Numbered from the stretch's first letter, positions 17,335 through 28,826 are shown. The stretch: 64,000 nucleotides of DNA from Microlunatus sp. Gsoil 973 (GCF_009707365.1 NZ_CP046122.1:124001-188000); one strand, 5' to 3'. The notes: generated from the sequence alone by a model not told the origin. A program made the numbers and translations.

Positions 17335-18657
17335 ATGTCCGAACCGTACAAACTCTCCCGTCGTGGACTCCTGGCCGGCGCAGCGAGCGTCGGCGCACTG
17401 GGTGCCCTGTCGGCCTGTAGCCAGCTCGCCCCGGGTGCCGCACCAGGGAGCAAGAGCGATGGTGGCGTGGCACAGATCTGGGTGAACAGCGACGACGTTC
17501 TGAATCCGATCCAGCAGAAGGCCGTCGACAGATTCAACGCCACCTCCAAGACCACGATGAAACTCGTCCCGATCCCGTCCACCCAGTCGATGAACGACAA
17601 GGTGCGGGCGGCGATCAACACACCCAACAAGCCCAACCTGTTCTTCAACTGGGCGGCGGCAGCATCCGCGAGTACGCGGAAGCCGACCTGCTCGTCGACC
17701 TGACGCCCAAGCTCACCAGTGACACCACCTGGCGCGACACCTTTGTGAAGAGCGTTCTGGACGCCGGGAAGATCGGCGACAAGTACTACGACATCCCACT
17801 GAAGGGTATGCAACCGGTGCTGCTCTTCTACAACAAGACGATGTTCGCCGACGTCGGAGTCAAACCGCCGGAGACCTGGGACGACATCAAGTCGCTGGTC
17901 AACACCTTCAAGCAGAAGGAGATCACGCCGTTCGTCCTGGGTGGCCAGGACTCGTGGACCGAGCTGATGTACTTGGAATTCCTGGTGGATCGCCTCGGCG
18001 GGCCGGAAGTTTTCCAACGAGTCGAGAACGGCGACGCTGCGGGCTGGGGCGACCCGGTATTCCTGAAGTCGCTGGAGATGATCCGCGAACTGGTCGACAT
18101 GGGAGCCTTCGGCACCAACTATTCGTCGATCGGCTATGGCAACGGATCGGCCAGCGCGCTGTTCGCCAAGGGCAAGGCAGCGATGCATCTGATGGGCACC
18201 TGGGAGTTCACCAGCCAACAGGGATCGAACCCGAAGTTCGTGAAGAACGACCTCGACTACACCAACTTCCCCGCTGTCGACGGTGGCAAGGGGGGACCCG
18301 AGGGACACCGCCGGCAACCCGACCAACTACTTCGCGGTGACCAAAACCGACGTGTCCGACGCGTGTGTGGACTTCCTCCACACGCAGATGACCAACAAGG
18401 AGTACATCGACGCGATGATCAAGGCCGGCGAGGTACCGGCGATCGCCGATCTCGGCGACCGGCTGGACCAGCACCCGAACCCCGCCTTCGCCAAGGCCGT
18501 GTACGAGATCGCCCAGACCGCTCCATCCTTCACCCTGTCATGGGACCAGGCGCTGCCCTCGAACATCGGCGACGCCGTTGTGACGAATCTGCAGAAGGTG
18601 TTCAACAAGCAGATCCAGCCCGCCGACTGGGTTGCCGCCATGAAGAACGCCAACTGA
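17335..18657 (+). pseudogene. Sugar ABC transporter extracellular solute-binding lipoprotein, with two compensating frameshifts
   Basis: The N-terminus has a twin-arginine signal (SRRGLLAG) and a lipobox LSAC with cysteine near residue 27, followed by a family-1 solute-binding protein: VDRFNATSK, YDIPLKGMQPVLLFYNK, MHLMGTWEF and a C-terminal DWVAAMKNAN. Two frame breaks occur. At 17651-17653 one G is missing in the NWGGGS segment. At 18290-18295 a run of six G should be five in the VDGGKGDPRDTAGNP segment. Repaired, the product is about 440 residues, the normal length. It would capture a sugar or oligosaccharide for the two permeases downstream. Probably a functional gene with sequence errors. 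Confidence 0.8.
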
Positions 18658-18697
18658 TCGAAATGATCATGACTCGTCGGCCGACAAAGGAGTGATC

Positions 18698-19624
18698 ATG
18701 GCCGCAACTGTAGCTACCGTACGCGTCCCACGGCGGGGTGCGGCCGACAGGACAAGTCGACCAGGGTTGGCGTGGGGAGTTCCGACCGTCGTCTACTTCG
18801 CCGTCTTCGCGCTGCTCCCGATGGCCCTTGTCGTGTACCTGTCCTTGACCAGCTGGCGCGGGTTGGGAACTCCGCAGTTCACCGGTCTCGACAACTGGCG
18901 GAGGATGCTCAGTGACCATGAGTTGTTCTCCTCTCTGCGGATCACCGCGGTCTTCACCGTCGGCTCATGGCTGTCCCAGACCGTGTTGTCCCTGGCATTG
19001 GGAGTCTGGGCGGCGGGCCGGCAGCGGAATCGGGCCGTCCTGTCGGCCATCTACTTCCTCCCGCTGGTGATGTCGTCGACGGCCATCGCCATCGTCTGGA
19101 GTGTCATCCTCGATCCGAACTTCGGCCTCGCCGGCTGGTTGGGTCCGCTGGTCGGGTTCAAGGACGGCAACATCCTCGGATCCGACAATGGTGCGCTGGC
19201 GATGATCATCTTCGTCGGTGGGTGGCAGTTCATCCCGTTCCACACGCTGCTCTACCAGGGTGCGGCACGGGCAGTCCCGGCCGTCCTCTACCAGGCGGCG
19301 GTCGTGGACGGGGCCGGCCGTATCCAGCAGTTCTTCAACGTCACGCTGCCGCTGATCAGGAACACCATCGTCACCTCATCGGTGATCATGCTGGTCGGCA
19401 CTCTCACCTCGTTCGAGACGGTCCTCATCCTGACCAAGGGTGGACCGGGCACGGCGACGAGGATCCTGCCGTACGAGATGTATGCCCGCGGCTTTCAGAA
19501 TTACGAGATGGGCTACGGCAGTGCGATTGCCCTGGTTCTTGTTGTTGTGGCCACCGCGCTGTCCCTGATCACGGTGAAGTTGTCCGGATACTCCAAGATG
19601 CGCAGCACCTACGAAGGGGTGTGA
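18698..19624 (+). CDS. Sugar ABC transporter permease (MalF/UgpA type)
   Basis: Six hydrophobic segments and the cytoplasmic EAA-like loop QAAVVDGAGRIQQFF...LPLI (about residues 205-230) identify a CUT1-family binding-protein-dependent permease. AAAGGAG lies five bases before the ATG chosen; a GTG two codons earlier is also in frame. It follows the binding protein and is eight bases from the second permease. No ATPase gene follows, so the system probably uses a shared MsmK/UgpC-type ATPase encoded elsewhere, as is common in actinobacteria. Confidence 0.9.
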   Translation: MAATVATVRVPRRGAADRTSRPGLAWGVPTVVYFAVFALLPMALVVYLSLTSWRGLGTPQFTGLDNWRRMLSDHELFSSLRITAVFTVGSWLSQTVLSLALGVWAAGRQRNRAVLSAIYFLPLVMSSTAIAIVWSVILDPNFGLAGWLGPLVGFKDGNILGSDNGALAMIIFVGGWQFIPFHTLLYQGAARAVPAVLYQAAVVDGAGRIQQFFNVTLPLIRNTIVTSSVIMLVGTLTSFETVLILTKGGPGTATRILPYEMYARGFQNYEMGYGSAIALVLVVVATALSLITVKLSGYSKMRSTYEGV

Positions 19625-19631
19625 AACGACC

Positions 19632-20552
19632 GTGAGTACCACTGCGCAGACCCCGTCCGAGGTCCAGACCGAACCTGCCGCCGTCGCGGCGGTCCGGCGG
19701 CTGGGCGCCCGACCGGCGCGTCGCACGGGTCCGGCATCGGAACGGCCCAACTACGTCGCCGGAGTTCTCAGCATCGCCTGGTTGATCATCATCGCCGTTC
19801 CGATCTACATGATGGTGAAATACAGCTTGCAGTCCCAGCAGGACTACCTCAACGGCAATCCACTGGCGCCACCGACTCATCCGTCGTTGGGCAACTACGC
19901 CTACGTCCTGCAACACGGCTTCGTGCTCTACGGATTGAACACAGCGATCGTCATGATCGGATCGGTCGGACTGGTGTTGATCTTCGCCGTGCCCGCGGCG
20001 TACGCCATCGTGCGGTCACCGAGCAGATTCATCTCCTGGACCTTCCGGCTGTTTCTCTTCGGTCTGGCCATCCCGGCGCAGGCGACGATCATTCCGGTCT
20101 ACCTGCTGATCACCAAGCTCGGACTGTACGACTCCCTGATCGCGATCATCCTTCCGGGAGCCGCATTCGGATTGCCACTGTCGATCCTGGTCCTGGTCGG
20201 ATCGCTGCGCGACATCCCGCAGGAGACCTACGAGGCGATGTCGCTCGACGGTGCCTCGGCAGCCAAGGTCTTCTGGCATCTGGTGCTGCCGTTCGGGAAG
20301 TCGGCGATCATGACGGTCGCGATCTTCTCGGCGCTGGGGGCGTGGAACTCGTTCATCTTTCCGCTCCTGTTGACACAGTCGCCGGGGAAACGCGTGCTCA
20401 CCCTGTCGTTGTACCAGTTCCAGGGCGAGTTCCAGACGAACGTTCCGGGCCTGATGGCCGCCGTCGTGTTGTCCGCGGTGCCGATCTTCCTGCTCTATCT
20501 CTTCGGTCGACGCTGGTTGATGGCCGGCTTGATCGGGATGGGCGGGAAGTAG
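19632..20552 (+). CDS. Sugar ABC transporter permease (MalG/UgpE type)
   Basis: A CUT1 inner-membrane subunit of 306 residues: a disordered Arg-rich N-terminal 35 residues, six membrane segments, and the EAA loop YEAMSLDGASAAKVFWHLVLP (about residues 200-220) that would contact the ATPase. The last segment ends with RRWLMAGLIGMGGK, the usual MalG-type terminus. GTG start, seven bases after the first permease stop. It is the last gene of the rightward arm of the catabolic locus. Confidence 0.9.
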   Translation: MSTTAQTPSEVQTEPAAVAAVRRLGARPARRTGPASERPNYVAGVLSIAWLIIIAVPIYMMVKYSLQSQQDYLNGNPLAPPTHPSLGNYAYVLQHGFVLYGLNTAIVMIGSVGLVLIFAVPAAYAIVRSPSRFISWTFRLFLFGLAIPAQATIIPVYLLITKLGLYDSLIAIILPGAAFGLPLSILVLVGSLRDIPQETYEAMSLDGASAAKVFWHLVLPFGKSAIMTVAIFSALGAWNSFIFPLLLTQSPGKRVLTLSLYQFQGEFQTNVPGLMAAVVLSAVPIFLLYLFGRRWLMAGLIGMGGK

Positions 20553-20585
20553 GAATGCGGTAGCCGGTTGGTCCGCTCCGGAGGG

Positions 20586-20625
20586 TTGTCCACAGGGCGA
20601 AGGACACCTCGAAGTACTGTCCACA
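20586..20625 (+). promoter_or_regulatory. Two DnaA-box-like 9-mers upstream of ssb
   Basis: TTGTCCACA at 20586-20594 matches the actinobacterial DnaA box exactly, and CTGTCCACA at 20617-20625 differs at one position. They lie 31 bp apart on the same strand, about 90-130 bases before the ssb start. This is not an origin (no dnaA/dnaN and no box cluster), so a DnaA-controlled promoter is the only functional reading offered. Confidence 0.4.
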
Positions 20626-20716
20626 GATTTCGCCGACCCTGAAACACCACCGGCCTCCGGGCGCAAGGTAGCGGTGAAGGAGTTGCAGGTAGCGACTCCG
20701 CGACTGCGAGGAGCGC

Positions 20717-21199
20717 ATGGCTATGGAGGCACTGGTCACCATCACCGGATACGTCGGGACTGCCGTCGAGTCCCGTCCCACCCAGCGGAACACCGCGCGG
20801 GCGTCGTTCCGGCTCGCCTGCACCCCGCGGGCCAAACAGGGCGGAAACTGGGGCGACGACAACACCGTCTGGATGACCGTCATCTGCTGGCGGACGCTGG
20901 CCGAGCACGCGCTGGCCAGCGTCAACAAGGGCGACCCGGTCGTCGTCTCGGGCAAGCTGCGCAACCAGGTCTGGCCGGATGCCGACGGCGTGGTGCAGGA
21001 GCGGTTGGTGATCGAAGCGACTTCGGTGGGTCATGACCTGACCCGTGGCACGTCAAGCTTCCGCCGCCTGCAGCGGGTGGATTCCTTCGACGATCTTGAT
21101 CGGGAGACCGGTGAGATGATCGCCAAGCTCGAGGCCGAGGATCTGGCGGACCCGTTCACGGTCGAGGACGATCCGGCCTCGGCCGGGGTCGGCGACTGA
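20717..21199 (+). CDS. ssb: Single-stranded DNA-binding protein (short paralogue)
   Basis: This 160-residue protein has an N-terminal OB fold (about residues 1-112; ITGYVGTAVESRPTQ, ASFRLACTPR, VWMTVICWRTLAEHA, KGDPVVVSGKL) and an acidic C-terminal tail. The tail lacks the DDIPF-like tip used by the main replicative SSB to bind partner proteins. The gene also sits alone rather than beside rpsF and rpsR. Both points suggest the second, non-essential SsbB-type paralogue used in stress, competence or recombination. GAGGAG lies four bases before the ATG. Two DnaA-box-like sites are upstream. Confidence 0.9.
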   Translation: MAMEALVTITGYVGTAVESRPTQRNTARASFRLACTPRAKQGGNWGDDNTVWMTVICWRTLAEHALASVNKGDPVVVSGKLRNQVWPDADGVVQERLVIEATSVGHDLTRGTSSFRRLQRVDSFDDLDRETGEMIAKLEAEDLADPFTVEDDPASAGVGD

Positions 21200-21205
21200 G
21201 ACCGG

Positions 21206-21241
21206 TCGGCCGCGGTACCGGAAGGCCCGGACCGCGGCCGA
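21206..21241. terminator. Bidirectional hairpin terminator between ssb and icd
   Basis: A perfect 10-bp GC-rich stem (CGGCCGCGGT at 21207-21216 and its complement at 21231-21240), extendable by one T-A pair, sits in the 52-base gap between two convergent genes. It lacks a T tract, as is common for actinobacterial terminators. Symmetry would let it serve both genes. Confidence 0.6.
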
Positions 21242-21251
21242 TCAGCGGTGC

Positions 21252-23600
<2,349 letters not shown>

Positions 23601-23635
23601 TCAGATCCATCCGTTCGAAGGGGACACGCGCAGCC

Positions 23636-25318
23636 ATGGCTGAGTTCATCTTCCAGCTCCAGAGCGTACGCAAGGCCCTTGGCGACAAGGTCATCCTGGA
23701 CAACGTCACCCTGGACTTCCTACCCGGCGCCAAGATCGGCGTCGTCGGTCCCAATGGCATGGGCAAGTCAACGCTGCTCAAGCTGATGGCCGGCATCGAG
23801 CAGCCCAACAACGGGGAGGCGAGGCTGGCGAAGGACGCCAGCGTCGGCATCCTGCTCCAGGAACCGCCGCTGACCGAGGGCAAGACAGTCCTGGAGAATG
23901 TCGAGGAGGCCGTCGCCGAGACCAAGCAGATGCTCGCCCGGTTCAACGAGATCTCCGAAGAACTGGCCGACCCGGACGCCGACTACGACACGCTGCTCGC
24001 CGAGATGGGCGATCTGCAGACCGAGCTTGATCGCCGCCAGGCGTGGGAGGTCGACTCCCAGCTGGAGCAGGCGATGGACGCCCTGCGCTGCCCGCCCGGC
24101 GATGCGGACGTCGACATCCTGTCCGGTGGTGAACGCCGTCGGGTCGCGCTCTGCAAGCTGCTGCTGCAGCAGCCCGACCTCTTGCTGCTCGACGAGCCGA
24201 CCAACCACCTGGACGCCGAATCGGTGTTCTGGCTGCAGGGCCACCTGAAGAGCTACCCGGGTGCCGTGCTGGCGGTCACGCACGACCGCTATTTCCTCGA
24301 CGACGTCGCCGAGTGGATCCTCGAGCTCGATCGCGGCCGCACCTACCCCTACCAGGGCAACTACTCCACCTATCTGGAGACCAAGCGCTCCCGGTTGCAA
24401 CTGGAGGGTCGCAAGGACGCCAAGCGGGCGAAGATCCTTGAGCAGGAGCTGGAGTGGGTCCGCTCCAACCCCAAGGCACGGCAGGCCAAGAACCGCGCCC
24501 GCCTGGCCCGCTACGAGGAACTGGCCGCCGAGGCCGAACGCAGCCGCAAACTCGACTTCGAGGAGATCAACATCCCGCCGGGCCCGCGGCTGGGCAACCA
24601 GGTGCTCGATGTCGAGGACCTTGTCAAGAGCTTCGAGGACCGCACGCTGTTCAACGGGCTGTCCTTCTCGCTGCCCAGGGCCGGAATCGTCGGTGTCATC
24701 GGCCCCAACGGCGTCGGGAAGTCGACGCTGTTCCGGATGATCGTCGGCGAGGAGACCCCGGACAGCGGAACGCTCAAGCTCGGTTCGACCGTTTCGGTCT
24801 CCTACGTCGACCAGAGCCGCTCCGGTCTTGATCCGAAGAAGAACGTCTGGGAGGTCGTCTCCGACGGGCTGGACTACATCAAGGTCGCGAACTTCGAGAT
24901 GCCGTCCCGCGCCTACGTCGCCAGCTTCGGCTTCAAAGGCCCGGACCAGCAGAAGCCGGCCGGTGTGCTGTCCGGTGGTGAGCGCAACCGCTTGAACCTC
25001 GCGCTCACGCTCAAGATGGGCGGCAACCTGCTGCTGCTGGACGAGCCGACCAACGACCTGGACGTGGAGACCCTGCAGTCGCTGGAGGACGCGCTGCTGG
25101 AGTTCCCCGGTTGCGCCGTCGTCGTCTCCCACGACCGCTGGTTCCTCGACCGGGTCGCGACCCACATCCTGGCCTGGGAGGGCACCGACGAGGATCCGGC
25201 CCGGTGGTACTGGTTCGAGGGCAACTTCGAGGACTACGAGGCAAACAAGATCGAGCGCCTCGGCGCAGAAGCCGCCCGGCCGCACCGCACCACGCACCGT
25301 CGGCTGACCCGCGACTGA
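23636..25318 (+). CDS. ettA: Energy-dependent translational throttle protein EttA (ABC-F ATPase)
   Basis: Two ABC domains lie in one soluble 560-residue chain without membrane segments. Domain 1 has Walker A GPNGMGKST (about 38-46), signature LSGGERRR and LLLDEPTNHLD; domain 2 has GPNGVGKST (about 357-365), LSGGERNR and LLLDEPTNDLD. The Arg/Lys-rich linker between them (KRSRLQLEGRKDAKRAK onward) includes the arm and P-site tRNA-interaction motif, and the chain ends with HRRLTRD, close to the usual EttA terminus. EttA binds the ribosomal E site and gates the first elongation step according to the ATP/ADP ratio. Confidence 0.95.
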   Translation: MAEFIFQLQSVRKALGDKVILDNVTLDFLPGAKIGVVGPNGMGKSTLLKLMAGIEQPNNGEARLAKDASVGILLQEPPLTEGKTVLENVEEAVAETKQMLARFNEISEELADPDADYDTLLAEMGDLQTELDRRQAWEVDSQLEQAMDALRCPPGDADVDILSGGERRRVALCKLLLQQPDLLLLDEPTNHLDAESVFWLQGHLKSYPGAVLAVTHDRYFLDDVAEWILELDRGRTYPYQGNYSTYLETKRSRLQLEGRKDAKRAKILEQELEWVRSNPKARQAKNRARLARYEELAAEAERSRKLDFEEINIPPGPRLGNQVLDVEDLVKSFEDRTLFNGLSFSLPRAGIVGVIGPNGVGKSTLFRMIVGEETPDSGTLKLGSTVSVSYVDQSRSGLDPKKNVWEVVSDGLDYIKVANFEMPSRAYVASFGFKGPDQQKPAGVLSGGERNRLNLALTLKMGGNLLLLDEPTNDLDVETLQSLEDALLEFPGCAVVVSHDRWFLDRVATHILAWEGTDEDPARWYWFEGNFEDYEANKIERLGAEAARPHRTTHRRLTRD

Positions 25319-25329
25319 CGGGTCAGCCG
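25301..25329. terminator. Hairpin spanning the stop codons of two convergent genes
   Basis: An 11-bp perfect stem (CGGCTGACCCG and its complement, 7-base loop) covers the last codons and stop of ettA and the last codons and stop of the convergent membrane-protein gene; the stops are only five bases apart. It probably ends transcription in both directions. Confidence 0.6.
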
Positions 25330-25793
25330 CCGACCCGCCGGCCCGGCAGGCCGACGATGAAGGTCGTTCCGACCACGACGTGCATCGACACCAGGGCGAT
25401 CGCGGCCGGCACCGACAACGCCATGGTGATCGGCGACCACAGGGAACCGATCAGCACGACCCCGGCGATCACCCGCCAGACGGTCGCGGCCCGCCGGCCA
25501 AGGAAATGTTCCAGGACGGCCAGCAACAACCAGGCCGCCAGCCCGGAGATGATCGGCGCCGCGGCGACCAGGACAGGGTGCACGACCTGCGGGCCGAATC
25601 CCTGGTCGACGACCAGATCGGTGCCGATGATCTTGGCACAGAGCACCCAGTCCAGCAGCGCCGCCGTCAGCGCGATCAAGATCACGATCGCCCGCCGCGC
25701 GCGGGGCGCCGCCCTCCGATCGTCCTTGTGATGCGCGACTGTCGTCGGGTCGACGGCACGTGCGTTTTGGTCCTTGGTTGCACTTCTGTCCAT
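25323..25793 (-). CDS. Four-helix membrane protein (DUF6069-like)
   Basis: This 156-residue protein has a charged N-terminal 40 residues and four hydrophobic segments (about residues 42-60, 75-97, 108-125 and 130-150). The pattern resembles the DUF6069 family of actinobacterial membrane proteins, whose function is unknown; I base this on general similarity only. The ATG at 25793 was chosen over a longer Arg-rich extension. Its 3' end forms one arm of the hairpin shared with ettA. Confidence 0.6.
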   Translation of the reverse strand: MDRSATKDQNARAVDPTTVAHHKDDRRAAPRARRAIVILIALTAALLDWVLCAKIIGTDLVVDQGFGPQVVHPVLVAAAPIISGLAAWLLLAVLEHFLGRRAATVWRVIAGVVLIGSLWSPITMALSVPAAIALVSMHVVVGTTFIVGLPGRRVGG

Positions 25794-25905
25794 GATCAGG
25801 ACGCTACGGTCGCCGGTCCGGACCTGCCTGCGACGTCTGTCAGGACCCCCAGGTGACAACCGTCACCGATTGCCGTCGCCGATCTCCGGAACGTTCCTGC
25901 GGCGG

Positions 25906-28788
25906 TCAGCGGGCCAGCAGATCGGCCAGGCTGATCGCCGTACGACCGCCCAACTCGGCCAGCTGCGTACGGCAGGAGAATCCGTCGGCGAGCACGATCG
26001 CCTCCGGATCGGCCGCCCGGACGGCGGGAAGAAGATCATGTTCGGCGACTGCGACGCTGACCTCGTAGTGGCCCTTTTCCATCCCGAAGTTGCCGGCCAG
26101 GCCGCAGCAGCCGCCGACCGTGGTGATCGCGGCGCCCGTCCGGGCCAGCAACGCGGCGTCGGTCTGCCAACCGCTGACCGACGCATGGTGACAGTGCGGC
26201 TGGACCACCACCTCGACACCGGTGAGATCGGGAGGTTGCCAGCCGTCGGTGTGGGTGAGCAACTCCGCCAGGCTCTGGATGCCGGCCGCCACCGTGGCGA
26301 TCCGCGGATCGTCCAGCAGTTCGCCGGCATCGCTGCGCCACACCGCGAGACAGGACGGTTCCAGACCGACGATCGGGATCCCGGCCTCGGCGTACGGGGC
26401 CAACACCGCTGCCGCGTTGCGCAACTGCCGCCGGGCGCCGTCAAGCTGTCCGGTGCTGATCCAGGTCAGACCGCAACAGGCGGTGCGGGGGAGCAGGTAG
26501 GGCTGGTAGCCCGCCCGTTCCAACACGGTGATGGCCGACGGGATCGGCCCGCCGGCGAACTGCGAGGACAGCGAATCGGTCCAGACGATCACGGGCTTGG
26601 CCGCTGACGGTCCGGAAAGGTTCGCCGCGTCGCCGGCGATCGGCACCCGGTCAGTGATCCTGCTGGTCTCGAAGGCGGGCAGGCTGCGCCGCCGGTCGAT
26701 TCCGGCGATCGACTTGATCAGCCGGCTCAGTCCCGGCATCCGGGTGCCGAGGTTGGCCAATCGCGCCACACCGGGCAGTCGGGTGATCATCCGTCCCCAG
26801 CGTGGCAACTGTCCCAGCGCGTAGTGCGACCGCGGCCGCGGCTTGCCGGCGTACGTCTCGTCCAGCACCCGCGCCTTGTACGCTGCCATGTCGATACCGG
26901 TCGGGCAGTCCCGGCGACATCCCTTGCAGGACAGGCAAAGGTCTAATGCCTGGTGCACCTCAGGCGCTGTCCAGCCACCGCCCACCAGCCGCCCGTTGAT
27001 CACCTCCTCCAACACCCGCGCCCGCCCCCGGGTCGAGTCCTTCTCGTTGCCGGTCGCCTGGAAGGACGGGCACATCACCCCGCCGCCGGCGGTGTTGTCG
27101 GCGACACACTTGCCGACCCCGGTACAGCGATGCACCTCCCGGGTGAAACCGGGATCGGCCAGCGCCAACGGGCGGAGGCGTACCTGCGGGATCCGCAGAT
27201 CGGCGTCCACCGGCCGAGGATCGACCAGCACTCCGGGATTGAGCAGGTTGCCCGGATCGAAGATCTGCTTGACCGCGCCGAACAGCCGGATGGCTTCGGC
27301 GGAATACATCTTCGGCAGCAGGGCCGAGCGTGCCCGGCCGTCGCCGTGCTCACCGGACATCGAACCGCCGTAGCCGGCAACGAGTTCCGCGGCATCCTCG
27401 ACGAACCGCCGGTACTGGTCCCCGCCGCCCTCCTCCCACAGCGGGAAGTCGATCCTGATGTGCACGCAGCCGTCACCGAAATGCCCGTACGGCAGCCCTT
27501 CGACGCCGTAGGAGCCCATCAGCTTCTCGAAGTCCCGAAGGTAGGCGCCGAGATGCTCCGGCGGGACGGCGCTGTCCTCCCAGCCACCGTGTGCCGGACG
27601 GCTCAGGCTGACCGCCGCCAGCCCGGCGCCGTCCTCCCGGATCTTCCACAATCGGGCCGTCCGCGCCGGATCGTCGACGATGAAACCGTCCAGACAACCG
27701 GAGTCGGCAAGCAGCCGTTCGGCCCGGTCGCGTACGTCATGATCATCCTCACCGGCCAGCTCGACCAGCATCCAGCCGGCACCCCGGGGCAACACCGGTA
27801 CCGCACCCTCGCCCTGCCGCCGGCGGACGACGTCAACGATCCTCGAGTCGAGTCCTTCGGCAGCCGTCGGACGGTAGGGCAGGATGGCCGGCACCGCATC
27901 GGCTGCCTCCGCCATACTCGGATAACCGAGCGCGATCATGATCTTGTACGGCGCATCGCGGACCAGCCGCACCGTTGCCCTGGTGATCATGGCCAGGGTT
28001 CCTTCGGTACCGGCGAGGAACTTGAGCACGTCGAAGTTCCTCTCCGGCAGCAGGTTCTCCAGCGCGTAGCCCGACACCTGTCGGCCGAACCTGCCGAACT
28101 CGGTCCTGATCAGGCCGAGATGATCACGAACCAGCGCGTCCAGGCGGGTGAACAACGCCGAATCGGACGGTGAGCTGTCGGCGGTGATCAGCATCCGGGT
28201 GCCGTCGGCCGTGGCGATCTCCAGGTCGACCAGGTTGTCGGCGGTGCGGCCGTAACCCAACGCCCGCGACCCGCAGGCGTTGTTGCCGATCATGCCGCCG
28301 ATGGTGCACCGGGTGTGCGAACTGGGATCCGGTCCGAAACGCAGGCCCTGCCGGGTCGCCTCGCGTTGCAGGGCGGCGTGCACCACACCAGGTTCGACGG
28401 TTGCGGTGCCGGCCTCCGGGTCGATGGAAACGATCTTGTTGAGGTGTTTCGAGGTGTTCAGGATGAGGCCGGTCCCGATCGCGTTCCCGGCGATCGACGT
28501 CCCGGCTCCACGGCTGGTCACGGGCACCTCATGGTCGACCGCCAACCGGCCGATCTCGACAAGTTCCTCGGCGGTCCGCGGCCACGTGACCAGTTGCGGG
28601 ACGACCCGGTAGATGGAGGCGTCGGAGGAATACAGCGCCCGGGTCAGGGTGCTGCTGTCCACCGCCGCGCCGAGCCCGCGACGGCGCAGTTCGGCCAACA
28701 GGTCGCGTGCCGCCGGGTCGAGGATGTGGTCCGCGGGCCCGACGGCGTCGGCCGGATCGGCCGGGTCGGCCGTGGTGACGTCAGTCAT
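25906..28788 (-). CDS. FAD-linked oxidase fused to Fe-S/CCG domains (GlcD-GlcF or Ydij-type 2-hydroxyacid dehydrogenase)
   Basis: A 960-residue fusion. An N-terminal FAD_binding_4 domain (about residues 55-260; SRGAGTSIAGNAIG, SHTRCTIGGMIGNNACG) and FAD-oxidase C domain (to about 510) are followed by ferredoxin-type clusters: CTGVGKC with MCP downstream near 555-575, and CLSCKGCRRDCPTG near 614-627. The C-terminal part has CCG-type cysteine pairs (ACCGLT, HCHHAS, GCCGLAGNFG). Relatives oxidise D-2-hydroxyglutarate, D-lactate or glycolate and pass electrons to the membrane pool. The substrate here is unresolved. The start at the ATG before TDVTTADPAD avoids a non-conserved leader. Confidence 0.85.
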   Translation of the reverse strand: MTDVTTADPADPADAVGPADHILDPAARDLLAELRRRGLGAAVDSSTLTRALYSSDASIYRVVPQLVTWPRTAEELVEIGRLAVDHEVPVTSRGAGTSIAGNAIGTGLILNTSKHLNKIVSIDPEAGTATVEPGVVHAALQREATRQGLRFGPDPSSHTRCTIGGMIGNNACGSRALGYGRTADNLVDLEIATADGTRMLITADSSPSDSALFTRLDALVRDHLGLIRTEFGRFGRQVSGYALENLLPERNFDVLKFLAGTEGTLAMITRATVRLVRDAPYKIMIALGYPSMAEAADAVPAILPYRPTAAEGLDSRIVDVVRRRQGEGAVPVLPRGAGWMLVELAGEDDHDVRDRAERLLADSGCLDGFIVDDPARTARLWKIREDGAGLAAVSLSRPAHGGWEDSAVPPEHLGAYLRDFEKLMGSYGVEGLPYGHFGDGCVHIRIDFPLWEEGGGDQYRRFVEDAAELVAGYGGSMSGEHGDGRARSALLPKMYSAEAIRLFGAVKQIFDPGNLLNPGVLVDPRPVDADLRIPQVRLRPLALADPGFTREVHRCTGVGKCVADNTAGGGVMCPSFQATGNEKDSTRGRARVLEEVINGRLVGGGWTAPEVHQALDLCLSCKGCRRDCPTGIDMAAYKARVLDETYAGKPRPRSHYALGQLPRWGRMITRLPGVARLANLGTRMPGLSRLIKSIAGIDRRRSLPAFETSRITDRVPIAGDAANLSGPSAAKPVIVWTDSLSSQFAGGPIPSAITVLERAGYQPYLLPRTACCGLTWISTGQLDGARRQLRNAAAVLAPYAEAGIPIVGLEPSCLAVWRSDAGELLDDPRIATVAAGIQSLAELLTHTDGWQPPDLTGVEVVVQPHCHHASVSGWQTDAALLARTGAAITTVGGCCGLAGNFGMEKGHYEVSVAVAEHDLLPAVRAADPEAIVLADGFSCRTQLAELGGRTAISLADLLAR

Positions 28789-28826
28789 AGCGGCGTCAAG
28801 CCTAAGGGGCGGCGTGCCGCCGACGC

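Noticed and set aside
20553-20716. Chromosomal replication origin
   Set aside because: Only two DnaA-like 9-mers are present; dnaA, dnaN, a box cluster and an AT-rich unwinding element are absent.
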